Assembly (NCBI GenBank): GCA_041940305.1 | Contig: JBGTSJ010000003.1 | Coordinates: 186,001-250,000 of the forward strand | Length of the DNA stretch: 64,000 nt | Source: JBGTSJ01 sp041940305 | GTDB taxonomy: Bacteria; Planctomycetota; Planctomycetia; Planctomycetales; Planctomycetaceae | Direction of reading: 5' to 3' | Shown: positions 1 to 9,900 of the stretch, piece by piece | How positions within the stretch are numbered: the first letter of the stretch is position 1 | Layout: each line of letters starts with the position of its first letter | Made by a program: the position numbers and the translations under genes | Notes under the pieces: model-generated | Database searches by the model: none | Told to the model about the DNA's origin: nothing | What the model saw: the letters and a program-made list of their open reading frames with translations, nothing else

Positions 1-1145
1 GGCCCTCCCCTGCGCCCGTCCCGGAGTCCGCTCCTGACGGGAGCTCAAGTCCTTCCGTTTCGACAGTCAAAGACCTGGGGCCCGAGTTGAGCGTCGGACC
101 GTCCGGGGACTTTCGGTCCATTGCGGCGGCGCTCGATTATATCGAGGAGCATCGGACGCGATATACGGCAGAGCAGCCTTGGATCGTCAACGTCGCGGGC
201 GGACAGGCGTACGAAGAGCGAATCGAAATTGAGGGATCGGGATTCGGGGGACTGCCGCCGGGAGTGCGAATCACGTCGACCGGTGAATCTCCGGCCGTGC
301 TGCGCCCCAAGGGGGACGAGCCGATCATCAGTCTCGACGGGATCGAACGGCTGACAATCAGCGGATTTGTCCTCGACGCGGGGGGCAAGGATCGGGCGGT
401 CGCATTGTCTCGATTCCTGGTCGGGACGCGGCTGGAGAATCTGGAGATTCGCGATGTGAGCGGAGTCGGCGTTCTGGCGGAGGAGGCCAGCGGACTGGCC
501 GGATCGCCGCTTGTTCTGACAGGCATCCGCATCACGTCCAAATCGGCGTCGGCGACCGGGCTGCGGATGATCGACCCCAACCAGGTGCAGATCGACGGCT
601 GCCGATTCGCCGGGCCGATGCAGTCGGGCATCGAGTTCGCATCGCAGACCTGGAACGCCGACGTCAGCGTGACGCACTGCCGGTTTCATGAACTCAGTAC
701 GGCGATCCGGTTTTCGGGAGCGTCCCAGGATCTGCAGCGGGTGGTGATCGGCAACAATACGTTTCACCGGGTGCAGCACGGAATTGCCTTCGCGCGGATG
801 CCGCAATCGGGGAGTTCCGGACTGGCCGTGCATCACAATCTGTTCGCCGAGGTCTCCGGAGCCGAGGCGACAGTGAACGATGGGTTCGATGCAGCCGCGG
901 CCGCCGAAGTGCTGTCGGCGGAGGCCGCCCGCAACAACTGGTCAACGCAGGCAATTTCGGCAGACCAGGCAGGCGAGTGGGACATTTTCAGTGAGAGCGG
1001 GCGGCGCGGGATCGCGACCGTGGGATTTGTGTCGCGCGATCCGAGTGCGGCGGACTTCCTCAAGCCGACGGACCCCGCATTGCGAAACGAAGTGCAGACT
1101 CCGGCGCCGGGGGCCGATCCCTTCGTCGGAGCGGTCTCGCCCTGA
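1..1145 (+). CDS. C-terminal part of a right-handed beta-helix protein (5' end outside window)
   Basis: The reading frame is open from the window edge (first full codon at base 3) to a TGA at 1143–1145, so the N-terminus is missing. The TTG at 87 lies inside the frame and is probably not the start. A Pro/Ser-rich linker (roughly the first 30 visible residues) leads into a repetitive segment with the rhythm of a parallel beta-helix: short strands, turns with Asn/Gly/Asp, and phrases such as VQIDGCRF, VSVTHCRF and VVIGNNTF. In planctomycetes such helices often form the C-terminal, probably extracytoplasmic, half of larger proteins, sometimes protein kinases; which one applies here cannot be seen. 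Binding or hydrolysis of polysaccharide is possible but no catalytic residues can be assigned. Confidence 0.7.
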   Translation, partial: PSPAPVPESAPDGSSSPSVSTVKDLGPELSVGPSGDFRSIAAALDYIEEHRTRYTAEQPWIVNVAGGQAYEERIEIEGSGFGGLPPGVRITSTGESPAVLRPKGDEPIISLDGIERLTISGFVLDAGGKDRAVALSRFLVGTRLENLEIRDVSGVGVLAEEASGLAGSPLVLTGIRITSKSASATGLRMIDPNQVQIDGCRFAGPMQSGIEFASQTWNADVSVTHCRFHELSTAIRFSGASQDLQRVVIGNNTFHRVQHGIAFARMPQSGSSGLAVHHNLFAEVSGAEATVNDGFDAAAAAEVLSAEAARNNWSTQAISADQAGEWDIFSESGRRGIATVGFVSRDPSAADFLKPTDPALRNEVQTPAPGADPFVGAVSP

Positions 1146-1341
1146 TCGGCGAAGGCTGCCGTCCGGCAGAAGCATATCGCCCGGTCAACTCGACCTCTCT
1201 TCCCCAAACTCCCCCCTTCTGGTACAGACCCCCCGCGCGCCGGAAGGACCGGCGGCGCGGCGCAGTGCGCCTCAATTCGTCGCCGGACGTCTCGTCCGGA
1301 TCCCGTCTTGCTGCTGTTCCTCATATCGGGAGGGCTCTTTC

Positions 1342-1941
1342 GTGGCCCAAGCCGTCCAAACCCGCGACCCATCCAAGACCGGCTGGAAGCTGCCGCTGCC
1401 CAAACTCCGCATGAACCCGGTCAAGGCCGGAGTCATGTTGGCTCTCGCCTCATGGCTGGGCCAGGCGTACGCCGGCTCGCTGATCGAGGTGCAGACGCAG
1501 CTCGCCCGATCCGTGCAGATGGCCGAGATGCAGCGCGAGATGTGGCTGATCGAGTACAACTCCAGCCTGATCCGTTATCCGCGCAACGAGCGCGTGACGG
1601 CGCGGGCCGCGTTTCAGGTGGTCAAGAACACACACGAGCTGCTGGCCCTGTCGGACATCGCCAACGCAGGCCTGCTCGCGCGGCGGGGCGAAATCCAGCA
1701 GACGGCCGATGACAACATCCTGCGTGCCCGCGAGTTGTTCGAGGCCCGCAACTACGGCGCGCTGGTGGGCGAGCTGGACGAGATCAGCCAGACGTTTGAA
1801 TCCCGGATGAAAGAAGGGACGATCGCCAGCGCGAATGCGGGCATCGGCGTCCGCTGGTGGCAGCATGCTTTCCCGGCCCTGTTCCTGCTGGGCGTCTTCC
1901 TATGCTGGAAGGGGACGCGGCGGAACGCGGAGTACGACTGA
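1342..1941 (+). CDS. Hypothetical protein with N- and C-terminal membrane segments
   Basis: A 199-residue protein whose function I do not recognise. I chose the GTG at 1342 because a GGGAGGG ribosome-binding site precedes it; the open frame upstream has no coding character. An in-frame ATG at 1411 is an alternative. A hydrophobic segment at about residues 27–44 reads as a signal peptide or anchor. The middle is helical and charged, with two stretches that could form a hairpin, and a second hydrophobic segment (AFPALFLLGVFLCW) precedes a short basic tail. The likely arrangement is a periplasmic helical domain between two membrane anchors. It follows the beta-helix gene on the same strand by about 200 bp and is convergent with the next gene. 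Confidence 0.6.
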   Translation: MAQAVQTRDPSKTGWKLPLPKLRMNPVKAGVMLALASWLGQAYAGSLIEVQTQLARSVQMAEMQREMWLIEYNSSLIRYPRNERVTARAAFQVVKNTHELLALSDIANAGLLARRGEIQQTADDNILRARELFEARNYGALVGELDEISQTFESRMKEGTIASANAGIGVRWWQHAFPALFLLGVFLCWKGTRRNAEYD

Positions 1942-1951
1942 TTGTTGCGGC

Positions 1952-1979
1952 GCCCGGCCCGATGCGCCGGGGCTAAGCG
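1952..1979. repeat. Dispersed GGCTAA-type intergenic repeat, copy 1
   Basis: This 28-nt block ends in GCCGGGGCTAAGCG. It matches the block at 4828–4855 at 25 of 28 positions, and a shorter relative (GGCGGCTAAACG) lies at 36324–36335. It sits between two convergent gene ends. Function is unknown; GC-rich hairpin or terminator-associated repeat. Confidence 0.5.
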
Positions 1980-2009
1980 CATGAACGGATCGTCACGCGG
2001 GCGGGGTTC

Positions 2010-3986
2010 TCAGTCGCTGCCAAGCTGCTTCTTGAGGAACTCGACCACGACGCCGAGTTCCTTCTTCTGCAGCATGCCGTCCTGGTCCGCGTCGATCTTG
2101 TCGAAGCTGGCGAGCAGCAGGGCGTTGACTCCGGCCTCGGCGCGGGAGATGGCGCCGTCCTTGTCGGTGTCGAGCCGCGAGAGGATCTGGTCCGCGTCAA
2201 TGCCGGTGCGCACCGGCCGCCGTGCGCTCTCGCGCGATTCGTCACGGGGGATCATGACGTCGAAGTACCCAATCATCATCTCTTCCCACGACTGGTCCCC
2301 CCACTTCACCGTCGCGTTCGGATCCGGATTCGCGAGATTCTCCTCGGAGTTGTCGAAGACGGCCGTGCACAACATCCGCGTGCCGGCGGGAAGCTCTCGC
2401 GGCTCGGCGAGGACGTAACGGGTCTGCCAGTTGAAGTCGTACTCCGGCACATCCAGCAGCACTTCGCGGCCGCCGTCCGGGAGCAGTAGTTCGTAGCGGA
2501 ACGACTTGCCCCGCAGATGCATGTGCGGCGACATGGAGACGAGCGTGAGCGGGGCGGGCGCGGCCGCACTCTGGGCGGTAAACTCGGCATGCGACTCCTG
2601 CGGCGGAATGGCGAAGTCCGCCTTGACGACCTCCGTCGTGATCACTTCGTGCGTCACTGTGTCAGCATCGACGAAATTGAATCCGACGCGGCTCAGGTCC
2701 TGCTGTTCCCGCCCGTTGGGCGTGTAATGCACTTCAAAGACAAATGTCGAACCCGCCGGAATCCGTTTGGCAGCTCCCTCCAGCAAGCCCTGCAGCCTCA
2801 GACCTGGCACGTACGCCGTCAGAAACACCCAGTCTCGCCGGCGCCGGTCTCCCTCAGGCTTGGCGAACACAATAATGTGGTGCACGACTTCGCGGGCGCC
2901 CGGCTGCACCTCGGATGCATTAAACCACTTGTCTTCGGTGAATCCGGGATCGACTTCAAAATACTGGTAGCGGACGCCTTCCTTCCCGCCGTCTGCGGGA
3001 ACCGTGACCGGTGTGTCCCTCATGGCATACACGGCGTCCGGCGCGCGGGGCAGTGCCCAGCCTTCGGTGAACTTCCGTGGTTCCGGCAGTTCTGCCGGAT
3101 CGCCCTCAGGACAGCCGTTCTCAACCCAGGTGACGATCAGGTCGCGCTCGGCATCGGTGAGCCGGCGCTCGTTGAGGAATGTGCCATGGTCGGGATGCGC
3201 GTGCCAGGGGGGCATCCGCCGCTCGCGGACGACTTCGGCGATCATCTCTCCCCAGCCGGCGACGTCGTCGTACGACGTCATCGGGAACGGTCCGATTTCG
3301 CCCGCGCGATGGCATTCGACGCAGCGGTCGTTGAACAGCCGCGCGATCTGATTGGAGTATGTGACGGGGCTGTCCTCGTTGACTTCGCGGGTGCGTCCGA
3401 TGATGCAGCCCAGTGCGTCCGTTTCCTGCACGGAGACCGGCTCGCCGGCCAGCAGCTCATCGACGGCCTCTCGCAGGTCGTGCCGCGTGGCGGCGTCGCG
3501 GACGATGCCGACGACGTACTGATCGTCGATGCGTCCGCGATACCGGATCACGCGCTGAGCATCGAGCACGAAGACCTCGGGAGTCCGCTCGGCTCCGAAC
3601 AGATCGGCGATGGCATTGCCGGAGTCCTTGATGATCGGGAAGGAGATTTCGCCGCGCCGGGCGTAGGCGCCCATTTCGGTGAGGGAGTCCTGCAGGTTGG
3701 AGTTCACCCCGATGACGGCCACGCCCTGTTCGGCGTAGGCATCGGCGATCTCCTGCAGGCGCGGGCCGTAGAGTTTCGCCAGCGGGCACTCGGTCCCGAG
3801 GAAAGCGACGACGAGGACATCGTGATCGGCATAGTCCGCGAGTGAATGCTCCTGCCCCTGGTAGTCGCGTCCAGCGAATGCGTCGATCGATTTGCCGAGG
3901 GGAGACCCAGCCGCAGCGTCCGCTCCCCACATCCCTGTCAGACTGCAGGCGGCGATTGCCGCGGCGAACCGGAAGGCACGAAGCAT
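2010..3986 (-). CDS. Redoxin – cytochrome c – Cu-monooxygenase-like – EF-hand fusion protein
   Basis: A 658-residue secreted protein. I start at the ATG at 3986, which begins a clean signal peptide (about 1–26); a TTG at 4004 is in frame but less likely. Residues about 30–180 are an AhpC/TSA-like redoxin fold with the active-site region GTECPLAK, so a single Cys instead of a CxxC. Then follow a CVECH haem c motif at 222–226, MPPWHAHPDHG near 260, and a region like the type II copper monooxygenases (VVHHIIVF near 370, HYTPNG near 420, MSPHMHLRG near 490). The C-terminus holds two EF-hand loops, DTDKDGAISRAE and DADQDGMLQKKE. The redoxin/cytochrome/monooxygenase combination is common in planctomycetes but its substrate is unknown. 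Role in extracytoplasmic redox chemistry is inferred. Confidence 0.85.
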   Translation of the reverse strand: MLRAFRFAAAIAACSLTGMWGADAAAGSPLGKSIDAFAGRDYQGQEHSLADYADHDVLVVAFLGTECPLAKLYGPRLQEIADAYAEQGVAVIGVNSNLQDSLTEMGAYARRGEISFPIIKDSGNAIADLFGAERTPEVFVLDAQRVIRYRGRIDDQYVVGIVRDAATRHDLREAVDELLAGEPVSVQETDALGCIIGRTREVNEDSPVTYSNQIARLFNDRCVECHRAGEIGPFPMTSYDDVAGWGEMIAEVVRERRMPPWHAHPDHGTFLNERRLTDAERDLIVTWVENGCPEGDPAELPEPRKFTEGWALPRAPDAVYAMRDTPVTVPADGGKEGVRYQYFEVDPGFTEDKWFNASEVQPGAREVVHHIIVFAKPEGDRRRRDWVFLTAYVPGLRLQGLLEGAAKRIPAGSTFVFEVHYTPNGREQQDLSRVGFNFVDADTVTHEVITTEVVKADFAIPPQESHAEFTAQSAAAPAPLTLVSMSPHMHLRGKSFRYELLLPDGGREVLLDVPEYDFNWQTRYVLAEPRELPAGTRMLCTAVFDNSEENLANPDPNATVKWGDQSWEEMMIGYFDVMIPRDESRESARRPVRTGIDADQILSRLDTDKDGAISRAEAGVNALLLASFDKIDADQDGMLQKKELGVVVEFLKKQLGSD

Positions 3987-4102
3987 AGAGCGGGATTCCG
4001 TCAATCGTGTTGTGAGGTGGGACGTCGCGAGCGGGGACGTCCGCCGGTCCGTGAATTGTCGAATTCCGGCAGCGCCGACCGGCGCCGGGTTCGACTGATA
4101 AC

Positions 4103-4125
4103 GATTGTACCCCTGGTGAACAATC
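4103..4125. promoter_or_regulatory. Inverted repeat GATTGT-N11-ACAATC in a divergent region
   Basis: A perfect 6-bp inverted repeat in the 314-bp divergent interval between the redoxin-fusion gene (minus) and the first MarR gene (plus). The position suits a regulator operator, possibly for the neighbouring MarR proteins, but 6-bp arms can arise by chance. Confidence 0.3.
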
Positions 4126-4161
4126 AGAGTTTTGGGGAATTCGTATTTCCCGATCGTCCAC

Positions 4162-4191
4162 TTGTCCCGGACGTTCCCAAGCCCTTAAGAT
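4162..4191 (+). promoter_or_regulatory. Possible sigma-70-like promoter for the first MarR gene
   Basis: TTGTCC (4162–4167), an 18-nt spacer and TAAGAT (4186–4191), about 110 nt upstream of the GTG start. Each hexamer matches the consensus at four of six positions. Nothing else stands out in this interval. Confidence 0.3.
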
Positions 4192-4300
4192 GACTGATGT
4201 TGGAGGCTTGGTTGCGTCAGGTCGAGAGGCCGGTTCGTCATCGACGGGCAGCCTTGTCTCCGGCCGGGCCGGTCGGAAGTGGTACGGGCGGGGGAACATC

Positions 4301-4795
4301 GTGCTGGAATACGACTGGGAATCCAGCGTCGGGCATTGGGTCTGCAAGACGTCGCACGCGCTGAAGCGCGCCCTCACGACGTGTCTGGCCGACGAAGGGA
4401 TGACGTTCCGCCAGTGGGAAGTGCTGGCGTGGCTGTCGGTGAACGGCGACCTGTCGCAGGCGGAACTGGCCGACTGCATGAATATCGAGCCGCATACGCT
4501 CGCCGGCGTTCTGCGCCGCATGGAGCGTGACGGCTGGCTGGAACGCCGCTGTTCACCGGCCGATCGCCGCCGAAACACGATCCATCCCACCGATAAGGCA
4601 GAGGACGTGTGGCTGAGGGCGGTGCAGTGCTGCCAGCAGGTGCGCTCCCAGGCGATCGCCGGACTGTCGCAGGACGAGATCGACCAGTTCAAGGCGACGT
4701 GCGAGAAGATTCGCAACAACCTGGCGGTCGAAAACGAGCCTGCTGAGTCGGCTAGGGAGCGGAGGCCGCTCGATGCGGCGCTGGCGAGCCGGTAG
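4301..4795 (+). CDS. MarR-family transcriptional regulator (first of two tandem paralogues)
   Basis: A 164-residue winged-helix regulator. I chose the GTG at 4301, preceded by GGGGGAA, because the protein from there aligns end to end with the next gene (both begin VLxYDxESSxGYW or GHW). The helix-turn-helix is in the region LSQAELADCMNIEPHTLAGVLRRMERDGWLER, followed by a wing with the DRRRN signature of MarR proteins. It lies 168 bp upstream of a second MarR gene and then an RND adaptor and permease, so it probably controls that efflux system. The ligand is unknown. Start choice is supported by the paralogue, not by experiment. Confidence 0.85.
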   Translation: MLEYDWESSVGHWVCKTSHALKRALTTCLADEGMTFRQWEVLAWLSVNGDLSQAELADCMNIEPHTLAGVLRRMERDGWLERRCSPADRRRNTIHPTDKAEDVWLRAVQCCQQVRSQAIAGLSQDEIDQFKATCEKIRNNLAVENEPAESARERRPLDAALASR

Positions 4796-4827
4796 GTGAG
4801 CGGACGCGACAATTGGGAGCGCCGCAT

Positions 4828-4855
4828 GCCCGGCCCGGTGGGCCGGGGCTAAACG
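4828..4855. repeat. Dispersed GGCTAA-type intergenic repeat, copy 2
   Basis: This 28-nt block contains a perfect hairpin, CCCGGCCC (4829–4836), loop GGT, GGGCCGGG (4840–4847), followed by GCTAAACG. It is the sister of the copy at 1952–1979. It lies just after the stop of the first MarR gene and could act as a weak terminator. Confidence 0.5.
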
Positions 4856-4943
4856 GAGCCGTCTCCGAATCCGAGCGCAGCGCTTCCTCCGTGCCCAAAT
4901 TTACTTGATTGGGGGTGGGGCGGAGCGTAGACTCGGTCAGTTC

Positions 4944-4954
4944 GTTAGGCTAAC
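4944..4954. promoter_or_regulatory. Palindrome GTTAGGCTAAC before the second MarR gene (candidate MarR operator)
   Basis: A perfect palindrome with one central base, ending nine bases before the start codon and overlapping the leader where a repressor would block translation or transcription initiation. Size and placement fit MarR autoregulation, but no second copy was found in the window. Confidence 0.4.
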
Positions 4955-4963
4955 AAAGGAAAT

Positions 4964-5416
4964 GTGGTGCTTCAGTACGATTTCGAGAGCAGCATTGGCT
5001 ACTGGCTGACGCTGGCGAACCAGGCGCTCCACCGGGCTCTGAACGATGAACTGGCGCCGACCGGGATTACCTATCGGCAGTCGCAGGTCATCGGCTGGCT
5101 GGCGGCGGAGGGGGAGCTGACGCTCTCTGAACTGGCCGCGCGGATGCTGATCGAACCGCCGACGCTCGTCGGGATTGTCGACCGAATGGAGCGTTCCGGC
5201 TGGATCGTCCGCACCGGCTGCGATGAAGACCGTCGCCGCAAGTTGATCCGCCTGACTCCCGAGGCGGAGCCGGTCTGGGAGCAGATGGTGGAATGCTGTC
5301 TGCGAGTCCGGGGCCGGGCGACGGCGGGGCTGTCGGAAGAACAGACTGAGCAGCTCCGCGACCTGCTTCGCCAGGTGCATGAGAACCTCTCGCCGTCCGC
5401 CGTTGTCCGTGCCTGA
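4964..5416 (+). CDS. MarR-family transcriptional regulator (second tandem paralogue)
   Basis: A 150-residue winged-helix regulator starting at GTG 4964 (or GTG 4967) behind an AAAGGA ribosome-binding site. The helix-turn-helix spans LTLSELAARMLIEPPTLVGIVDRMERSGWIVR and is followed by a DEDRRRKLIRLT wing, the classic MarR layout. It is clearly a paralogue of the preceding gene. It lies 36 bp upstream of an RND adaptor gene, which suggests that it represses the efflux operon and itself and releases on binding a small phenolic-type or drug ligand, as characterised MarR proteins do. Why two copies are kept is not evident; they may form heterodimers or answer different ligands. Confidence 0.88.
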   Translation: MVLQYDFESSIGYWLTLANQALHRALNDELAPTGITYRQSQVIGWLAAEGELTLSELAARMLIEPPTLVGIVDRMERSGWIVRTGCDEDRRRKLIRLTPEAEPVWEQMVECCLRVRGRATAGLSEEQTEQLRDLLRQVHENLSPSAVVRA

Positions 5417-5452
5417 CGCCGCCCTCCTCCCACTCTGCCCTCGTAAGATCAG

Positions 5453-6826
5453 ATGATGTCTTTAGCCTTGCATCGAAAATCGCTGATTCCGTCCTGCGCC
5501 GTGGCAGCGATGCTGTGGAGCGCTGCCGCCGCACAGGCACAGTTTGGCACATCGCCGGTCGTTGTGGCTGAGGCGGTCGAACAGGAGGTCTCGTCAGGGG
5601 AGACGTTCGTGGGGACTGTCCGCCCATTGAAGACGGCCACGATCGGCAGCGCCGTCGATGGACGCGTCGTCGACTTTCCGATCAGCGTGGGGGATCGTGT
5701 CAGCGAGGGAGAAACCCTTGCACAACTGCTGACGGAGACGATCGAGCTGGAGGTCGCCGCGGCCGAGGCGGAACTGGAACTGCGCCAGCAGGAGCTGACC
5801 GAATTGACGAACGGTTCGCTGCCGGAGGAGATTGAGCAGGCCCGGGCGCGGATGGAGGCTCTGGCCGCGACCAAGGAATACCTTACGAGCAAGCGCGCCC
5901 GGATGGAGCGGCTGCGTGAGGGAAACGCGGCGTCGGAGGATGTGCTGCAGGAATCAATCTCGGCGTCGCTCGCGGCGGACGAGGCGTATCTCGAAGCCAA
6001 GGCCGCGTGGGACTTGGCGGTGCAGGGGCCGCGGGCCGAGAAGATCGCCCAGGCTCAGGCGCGTGTTACGCTGCAGCAGGCGATGGTCGACAAGTTGCGC
6101 GACCAGCTCAACAAGCACACAATCATTACCCGCTTCAACGGCTATGTGACGCAGGAGCTGACCGAAGAAGGGGCGTGGGTCAGTCGCGGGGATCCGGTGG
6201 CCGAAGTCGTGGCGCTGGACACTGTCGAGATCGAGGCGTTCGTGCTGGATCAGCACGTGGGCTTTGTGACGAAAGGGGAGGACGTGCAGGTCCGTATCCC
6301 CTCACTGCCCCACCGGCTGTTTACGGGCCAGGTCAGCGCCGTCGTTCCGCAATCGGATGCGCAGACGCGAACGTTTCCTGTGCGGGTCAAAGTGGACAAT
6401 GAGTTCGTAGATGAGCTCCCGGTCATCAAGTCGGGGATGCTGGCGCGGGTCACGCTGCAGACGGGCGCCGTCCGCAAGGCGATGCTGGTTCCCAAGGACG
6501 CCATCGTGCTGGGAGGCCCGGTCCCGATGGTCTATATCGTCGTTCCCGACGCGAAGGATCCGAAGCAGTCGGTGGCGCAGCCGATCCCGGTCGATATCGG
6601 CGTCGCTTCCGGCGACAAGCTGCAGGTGCTCCCCACGACCGGAGCGCAGGCGGCGTTTCTCAAAGCCGGCGATCAGGTCGTCGTGCTCGGCAACGAGCGG
6701 CTGCGTCCCGGACAGCCGGTGATGGTGACGGACGTCCGCAAAGACGCCGCTGATGAGAAGACCGCCGAAGCCGCCGCGCCCGGAGCCACTCCGGTCTCGG
6801 CCCCCGCCGAGCAGGCCCGGCCGTAG
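5453..6826 (+). CDS. RND efflux periplasmic adaptor (HlyD/AcrA family)
   Basis: A 457-residue membrane-fusion protein that links an inner-membrane RND pump to an outer-membrane channel. A signal peptide covers about residues 1–30, with no clear lipobox. A barrel/lipoyl half-motif follows (GTVRPLKTATIGSAVDGRV), then a long alpha-helical hairpin rich in Glu, Gln and Arg (about 100–215), the second lipoyl half (THTIITRFNGYV-like), a beta-barrel and a membrane-proximal domain. The Ala/Pro-rich tail is probably disordered. It lies directly after the MarR pair and 77 bp before the permease, so the three form one efflux locus. No outer-membrane TolC-like gene is adjacent. Confidence 0.9.
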   Translation: MMSLALHRKSLIPSCAVAAMLWSAAAAQAQFGTSPVVVAEAVEQEVSSGETFVGTVRPLKTATIGSAVDGRVVDFPISVGDRVSEGETLAQLLTETIELEVAAAEAELELRQQELTELTNGSLPEEIEQARARMEALAATKEYLTSKRARMERLREGNAASEDVLQESISASLAADEAYLEAKAAWDLAVQGPRAEKIAQAQARVTLQQAMVDKLRDQLNKHTIITRFNGYVTQELTEEGAWVSRGDPVAEVVALDTVEIEAFVLDQHVGFVTKGEDVQVRIPSLPHRLFTGQVSAVVPQSDAQTRTFPVRVKVDNEFVDELPVIKSGMLARVTLQTGAVRKAMLVPKDAIVLGGPVPMVYIVVPDAKDPKQSVAQPIPVDIGVASGDKLQVLPTTGAQAAFLKAGDQVVVLGNERLRPGQPVMVTDVRKDAADEKTAEAAAPGATPVSAPAEQARP

Positions 6827-6903
6827 CCTCTCTGTTCCCTCTGTTGCCTCCTGTTCAACTTCCCTCGCTCGCCCGCGACTGACCGCACACTTTCGGTGAC
6901 GCG

Positions 6904-9900
6904 ATGCAACTGATTGATGCTTTCGTCCACAACCCGGTGAAGATCGCCGTCGGCGTGCTGCTGATGGCGCTGTTCGGGTTCGTGTCGCTGACGTCGATGC
7001 CGATGCAGCTCACGCCCGAGGTCGAGACGCCGACGATCACGATCGACACCCGCTGGCCCGGCGCCAGTCCGCAGGAGGTGGAGCGCGAGATCGTGCTGGA
7101 GCAGGAGGAGCAGCTCAAAGGGGTGGAAGGCGTCCGCAAGATGACGTCGGAGAGCATGGACTCGGCCGGCCGCATCCGGCTGGAGTTCCTCGTCGGCACC
7201 AACATGGAGGAGGCGCTGCTGCAGGTGAACAGCCGGCTGCAGCAGGTCCGCGAGTATCCCGAAGACGCCGACCAGCCGGTGCTCAGCACGTCGGATGCGA
7301 ACGCGCGGGCCATCGCGTGGTTCATGCTCAGTCCGCGGCTTCCCGAAGAGGAAGTATTCGACCAGTTCAAGGCCGATCACCCCGAACTGGCCGGGCGCGT
7401 CGAGACGATCCGCAAGAAGCACAACGCTGGGCTGGTGCTGCTCTACCTCCGCAATCTCGCGAAGGAGCATCCCGAGGCCCAGGTGCTGCTCCCCTCCGAC
7501 GATATCAATGTTCTCGAAATGCGGCGGTTTGCCGAGGACTTCATCGAGGCGCGATTTGAGCGCGTCGAGGGAGTCTCCAATTCGAACGTGATCGGCGGAC
7601 TCGAAGACGAGATGCAGGTCATCGTCGATCCGCAGCAGCTGGCGATCCGGCAGCTGACAATCGGGGACGTGCGCAACGTCCTCCGGGCTCAGAACGACGA
7701 CATTTCGGCAGGCGATTTCTGGGAAGGGAAACGGCGCTGGGTCGTCCGCACGATCGGGCAGTTCCAGAGCGCCGAGCAGGTGGAAAACCAGCTGCTGGCC
7801 AACCGCGGCGGCGCACCGGTCTACATCCGGGACGTGGCACGCGTGGAACATGGATTCAAGAAGCCCGACGGACTGGTGCGCCGGTTCGGCGGAGCGAGCA
7901 TCGCCATCAACTGCGAGCGCGAGACCGGGGCCAACGTGCTGGAAGTGATGGAGGGACTGCGGCAGGCGAACAAGGAACTCAACGCCGGCGTCCTCAGGGA
8001 CCGGCAGCTGTATCTGTCGCAGGTCTACGACGAGACCGAATACATCTACTCGGCCGTCGACCTGGTCGAGAGCAACATCTACATCGGCGGCGCGCTGACG
8101 ATGATCGTGCTGATGATCTTCCTGCACCTGGGGGTGCGGACGATCATCACGATTCCGCTGATCGCCGCATCGGCGCTGGCGGCCGTGTTCTTCTCGCCGC
8201 TGTTCTTCCTGGCCACGCTGGCGATTATCGTCGGGGCGGGGTTCTGGTTCGCCCGCGGCGCGCTGGTGGTGAGCCTCGCGATTCCCACCAGCATCATCGG
8301 CACGTTCCTGGTGCTGGGGATGCTGGGGCGCTCCCTGAACGTCATCAGTCTGGCGGGCATGGCGTTCGCGGTCGGCATGCTGGTGGATAACGCGGTCGTC
8401 GTGCTGGAGAACATCTACACGCACTACTCGCGCGGCGAGCATCCGTTCCAGGCGGCCGTGCGGGCCACGCAGGAGGTGTGGGGTGCGATCGTCGCCTCGA
8501 CGCTGACGACCGTGGCCGTGTTCATCCCGGTCGTGTTCATTGAAGAGGAAGCCGGGCAGCTGTTCCGGGACATCGCGCTGGCGATCAGCGCAGCGGTGCT
8601 GCTGTCGATGATTGTGTCGGTCTCGGTGATTCCGACGGCGTCGGCGCGGTTGTTCAGCGATCGTCGCCGCAGAAAGGTGGAGCCGGGGTCCCAGACCAGT
8701 CATGTCACGCATGAAGGGAACGGCAAGCCGGCTGCGGCTGCCGCAGCCACGAAGGCCACTTGGTCGGACCGTTTGTCACAAGGGGTGATCGCCCCGGTCA
8801 ATTGGTTCGGCAGCCTGTTCGTCAGCTGGATGGTGGGCATCAATCGCTGGCTGCTGCGGGGCTTCATCCGGCGGCTGGCATTCGCGGTGTGCCTCATCGG
8901 CGTGGCCCTCAGCCTGACGTGGCTGCTGTGGCCGAAAGTGGAATACCTCCCCGCGGGCAACCGGAACCTGGTGTTCGGCATCCTGCTGCCGCCGCCGGGG
9001 TATAACCTGGACGAACTGCTCGACATGGGGCAGAAGGTTGAAGACGACCTGCGTCCGTACTGGGACGTTGATCCGGGCAGTCCGGAGGCGGAGGCGCTCG
9101 ATTTTCCCGTGATCGACGACTTCTTCTTCGTGGTCCGCGGCCGCAGCGTGTTCCTGGGTCTGCGGGCCAACGACCCGCGCCGAGCCGCGGAACTGGTGCC
9201 GCTCGTGCAGTCGGTGACGCGCGGCCTGCCCGGCACGTTCGCCGTCGCCAAGCAATCGAGCCTGTTCGAGCAGGGGCTGTCGGCCGGCCGCACGGTCGAT
9301 GTCGAGATCACCGGGCCCGATCTGCGCAAGCTGATCGGCATCGGCGGCCAGGTGATCGGGAAGGTTCAGGAGGTCGTGCCGGGCTCGCAGGCGATTCCGC
9401 AGCCGAGTCTCGATCTCTCCAGCCCTGAAGTCCACGTCAAGCCGCGGCTGGTGCAGGCGGCCGAGATGGGGATCGGCACGGTTGATCTCGGTTATGGCGT
9501 GAACGCCCTGGTGGACGGCGCCTATGCGGGGGACTACTACCTTGGCGGCGACAAGATCGACCTGACCATCAAGGGAGAGTCTCAGTACGCGGAGCGGACG
9601 CAGGACCTCGCGTTCCTGCCGATCGCCACGCCGTCGGGGCAGCTCGTGCCGCTCTCGGCCGTGGCGGATGTGACGCTCTCCAGCGGCCCGGAGCAGATCA
9701 ACCACCGCGAGCGTTTGCGGGCCATCACCATTCAGGTCTCGCCTCCGCCGGAGATGGCGCTCGAGGACGCGATGGCCCGGATCACCACGCAGATCGTCGA
9801 TCCGATCCGGGAGAGCGGCCAGCTGGAGGGGGGGTACGTCATCACGCTCGCCGGTACGGCCGACAAGCTGTCGGAAACGTGGGGAGCGCTGTACGTCAAC

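Noticed and set aside
6673..8712. Long minus-strand frame of 679 codons over the RND genes
   Set aside because: It lies antisense to a strongly supported permease and adaptor. Its protein is His/Arg/Asp/Gln-rich with no motif, a typical shadow of GC-rich codon use.
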